Shown here in pieces: positions 61,053 through 64,000 of a DNA stretch of 64,000 bases. Below the pieces are notes generated by a model, which saw only the letters and a list, made by a program, of their open reading frames with translations, was not told where the DNA came from and did not search any database. Every line of letters starts with the position of its first letter. Position 1 is the first letter of the stretch. The DNA comes from Lucifuga dentata (taxonomy: Eukaryota; Chordata; Actinopteri; Ophidiiformes; Bythitidae). The stretch lies in contig VXCM01000242.1 of the NCBI GenBank assembly GCA_014773175.1, positions 1 through 64,000 of the forward strand, written 5' to 3'. Made by a program: the position numbers and the translations under genes.

Positions 61053-62799
61053 GTAAGACCACATTCTCTGAATTGACTTCATGTTCACTCATATAACTAT
61101 CACTAATGGGATCAACTATTAATTTTCATGATTTACTGAAGGGATTTTGAAAGAGCTCTGTCAAATACTTGAGCACTGATAGAGTTGTACAGAAAATGAT
61201 GACTCATGGCGGTTCAGAATTTATTGCCCTATGAAATATTAGTATCACATGTTGCTACTGTATGTAGCAACATACGCTGTCTGAGGTTCCTCCAGAGAGC
61301 CGCCCAGCCTCCAGATGGTGTAAAACTGTGGCTCCTCCTACTGAGAAATAGCAATTAAAAATCAGTTATTTCTCATAATTGAATAATATAGATGAGTTAT
61401 TGTATGTGATCAACTGTCAAACACCATAATACATTTTTTAAAAATAATATTGAGCTTTGAATATTGAGCTTTACTAACTCTGCTAAACTACAAAATTCTG
61501 TGGGAATCCTTCCTGAAAATCCAATCAGAATCATTTCTCTTTCTGGGTCACAAGCCAGAAACTAAGAAAACACAGATCGGTCCATGCTGGCAACAAAGAA
61601 GTAATTACAAATGCCTGCACACTAATTATCATACTTTAGAAGGTATATGATATCCCAGTGACAAGCTGCCTACTGCTCTATATTTGTAAATCTGTCCAGC
61701 CTCCTGTCCATGTAATGATAAAGTTATGGTGCTTTTCCAGATGGTTCTGATACCTGCACCACGCTGTGCCACGATTTGAATCTGTGCAGACAACAAGGAA
61801 GTAGCGAGCAGCGACTCTACAGAGATTTTAATTTCTTAAATTCCGCACTTCTTTTGCACAACACATTCTCTAATCGGCTGACTATGAGGACATAGGCAAC
61901 TTGATTGAGGATGGAGCCAGTCATACTTTGGTTATCTTCCGCCGTGGAAACATATGATGACGGTTCAATACAGGATGCAGAGGCTGCAGCGTGATACACC
62001 AAACCTTCTGGAAAAGCACCATCAGACAAGACACGGCGACAGTAGTTGCATGTGCGCACATTCCTGTAAGCAATAAACTCACACTCTGAGTGAGATTAAC
62101 ATGTTGAAAGTCTTTCTTGACTTTTACAGAAGTATTTATAGAGATATTTTATAGATATTTTATAGAGAGATTTTGTCTTCGGCAGACTAGTTAAACCAGA
62201 GTCCTGCCTTGCCGTCTTTTCCATCATCCAGAAGCTCACATTTGGAGCTGGTTGGTGATACTCAAGACATGCCTTCACGTCTCCAGCAGTCTCAGACATT
62301 GCTCGCCTGGCCTAGATTGAACTTTATGTTATGGCATTGGTTTTCTGTGAGGGTGTGGTTTTACTGCAAACCACTGGGAGTGAGCCTGGGTGTTCCTGTC
62401 CACAGGAGTGGAACTCTGAGCCGTACACAGGGGAGAGCTGTCAGCTGTAAAAGAGTCCACTTTTCTTTTTTTTTTCTTTTTTTTATTGGAGGTTTCTTTG
62501 TGTAACACCCTGTCAGATGGACAAGGACACTTACAGTAGACTGTGGCACAGGCCCCGTGCATGCACAAACAGATACACAGAGAGAAGTGTAATTAGAGCA
62601 TGTGTTGCACTTGGACATTCGTCAGGTGGGTGTGGTGGTCCTCAGAGATGGGCGTTTTAAACTCCGGGTGTCTGCTCCCGAGGAGAGGAGAGGAAAGAAG
62701 GCAGGACAGGACAAACAAGGCTTGCATAAGAGGGTGTGGACAGATATTGAAGATGGGTGGCACTCACGCACTCACACGCATGCACACACACATGCACGT

Positions 62800-62846
<47 letters not shown>

Positions 62847-62979
62847 CACACACCCCTGAGTACCTCTGAAGGCATCAAGCACAAAGGAAATAGGGTGAAT
62901 GTTGGGTGTGGTGGATACAGACGCTTAGTCAAACAGCAAAAACAGTAGACAAACAGAACTATACATTCACTATTGACAC
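61053..62979 (+). other. klf12: klf12 intron, left part
   Basis: No next exon (expected to continue the Asp/Ser-rich segment before the fingers) was found. Contains poly-T (about 62461-62484) and a long (CA)n. Frames at 62600-62948 run over the CA array and are not coding. Confidence 0.7.
62800..62843. repeat. (CA)22 microsatellite
   Basis: Uninterrupted CA dinucleotides preceded by imperfect CA/TG mixture from about 62768. Confidence 0.95.
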
Positions 62980-63574
62980 TTAAAGGATCATACTAGTGAT
63001 TTTGCATGTTTGAGCCCAATACAACATGTTACGTTACTGTCAACCATTTTTCAAAATATATTACTGGAGCAATAAATTTTAGAATTTTTTTTCCTATCTT
63101 ACAGACTGCTATTGGTTTAAGTTAATTGCAGTACACGATAAAACTCAATCTGAAGTCTTGAAACATGCTTGAAATAAGTAATCCCTCACAGCGAACATGT
63201 GGTTAGATTTTTTTTTTTTTAATTTTTGTCAAAGTAATGTAATTTTAGCATTTTAACACTAATATAACATGAAGCTACACAAATATACGTCTCCGCCAAG
63301 CAATATAATCCACCAGGAGAAGACAGCTTTTACCAAGAAATTAAAACCACCGTGCCTTCTACAATCATACATAAGTGTTAGAAGGCAAAACATTGAATTT
63401 TAAGGTGGGTGTACCACCTGAACATTTGATTTTAAAATATCTGGAGATTTGGCAAAATAGTACAAACATGAAATATGGTTTTACATCTTAGAAAATGGTT
63501 GACAGTAACGTAATGTGTATGCAAGTAGTATTTGTGGGGCTCAAACAGCCAAAATCACTGGTATGATCCTTTAA
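62980..63574. mobile_element. TTAA-type palindromic MITE, copy H
   Basis: Left end TTAAAGGATCATACTAGTG and right end CACTGGTATGATCCTTTAA, both with TTAA. The inner parts GCATGTTTGAGCCCAATAC and TGGGGCTCAAACAGCC mirror each other, and the middle has GGTGGGTGTACCACCTGAACATTTG. It lies in the klf12 intron. Confidence 0.8.
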
Positions 63575-64000
63575 TGTGATTGGCACAGGTATTTTCTATT
63601 CAAATTTTTACAATCAATTCCATGTGAAATGCAATGCAGTCGTTGCTTGAGCAAACCTCAAACCTCATCTTCCTCTTTTCAGGTTTGACACCATTGACAA
63701 AATTGGTTGGTGGCTGGACAAATAAACAGTTGACGTCAGGGGAGTCACCTATACAACCCCACTCCAACACACACACACNCACACCCTCGCCTCACCTCCC
63801 TGTCACCCCCCCATATTCGCATGAAGTTTAATGAGAGAGTCGAGAGCTCAGATTTACCTTGTTTGACTTGATACAAACCTAACAACCTTGTGCAGTGATG
63901 CAAGTCTCAATCATATTGAAGCTTTCATCATAGAACACACACAGGAACACTTGCATGTGCACGTGCACTTACATGCGTGCGTGCACACACACACACACAC
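63575..64000 (+). other. klf12: klf12 intron continuing to the window edge
   Basis: Unique sequence with a CA tract and an N at 63779, and a CA array at the edge (63988-64000). TTTTCAGG near 63678 resembles an acceptor but the following frame does not match KLF12. Confidence 0.6.

Noticed and set aside
62600..62948. CA-array frames reading as His/Thr repeats
   Set aside because: Simple-sequence artefact.
63678..63830. Next klf12 exon after a TTTTCAGG acceptor-like site
   Set aside because: The translated sequence does not match the Asp/Ser-rich KLF12 segment expected after 61052 and runs into a CA tract with an N.

Overview
This window looks like nuclear DNA of a ray-finned fish, probably a percomorph teleost. 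It is AT-rich and gene-poor, full of CA, GA and GT microsatellites. It carries several classes of non-autonomous fish transposon: hAT-type MITEs, a tRNA-headed SINE with an L2-like tail, Rex1/L2-type LINE tails and Helitron-like elements. Nothing suggests a prokaryote. There is no operon, no CRISPR array and no long open reading frame.

The only protein-coding gene I can support is klf12 (Krüppel-like factor 12) on the + strand, represented by two internal coding exons at 54067-54149 and 60515-61052. They encode the N-terminal repression region, with two SUMO-type VKxE sites and the CtBP-binding PVDLS motif, followed by the Ser-rich middle. The exon with the usual N-terminal start was not found upstream, and the zinc-finger exons lie beyond the right edge. 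Most or all of the window is therefore klf12 intron plus 5' flank.

Layout. 1-2682: a hAT terminus, a strong CTCF-type motif, then a TTAA-flanked MITE split by a second hAT element. 2.7-22.5 kb: noncoding DNA with microsatellites, three more copies of the same MITE, a hAT MITE and a Helitron-like element. 22.5-24.9 kb: a nest of transposons (a CAAGTC-rich element interrupted by two tandem Helitron-like units and one MITE). 25-49.4 kb: noncoding DNA with a LINE tail, another MITE copy, several stretches that look like conserved regulatory DNA, and RFX- and CTCF-type motifs. 49.4-53.9 kb: a long Helitron-like element with internal direct repeats, a MITE copy, an unidentified GCTAGC-rich segment and a Rex1-like tail. 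54.0-61.1 kb: the two klf12 exons, whose intron holds a SINE with target-site duplication and a hairpin MITE close to the second exon. 61.1-64.0 kb: the next klf12 intron with a final MITE copy.

Assembly quality matters. There are 25 single-N positions. Five are flanked by identical 62-67 bp sequences on both sides, which is how unmerged contig ends look. The others lie in or beside homopolymers or simple repeats. All conclusions come from reading the sequence. No database search was run, and gene and family names rest on recalled conserved motifs.
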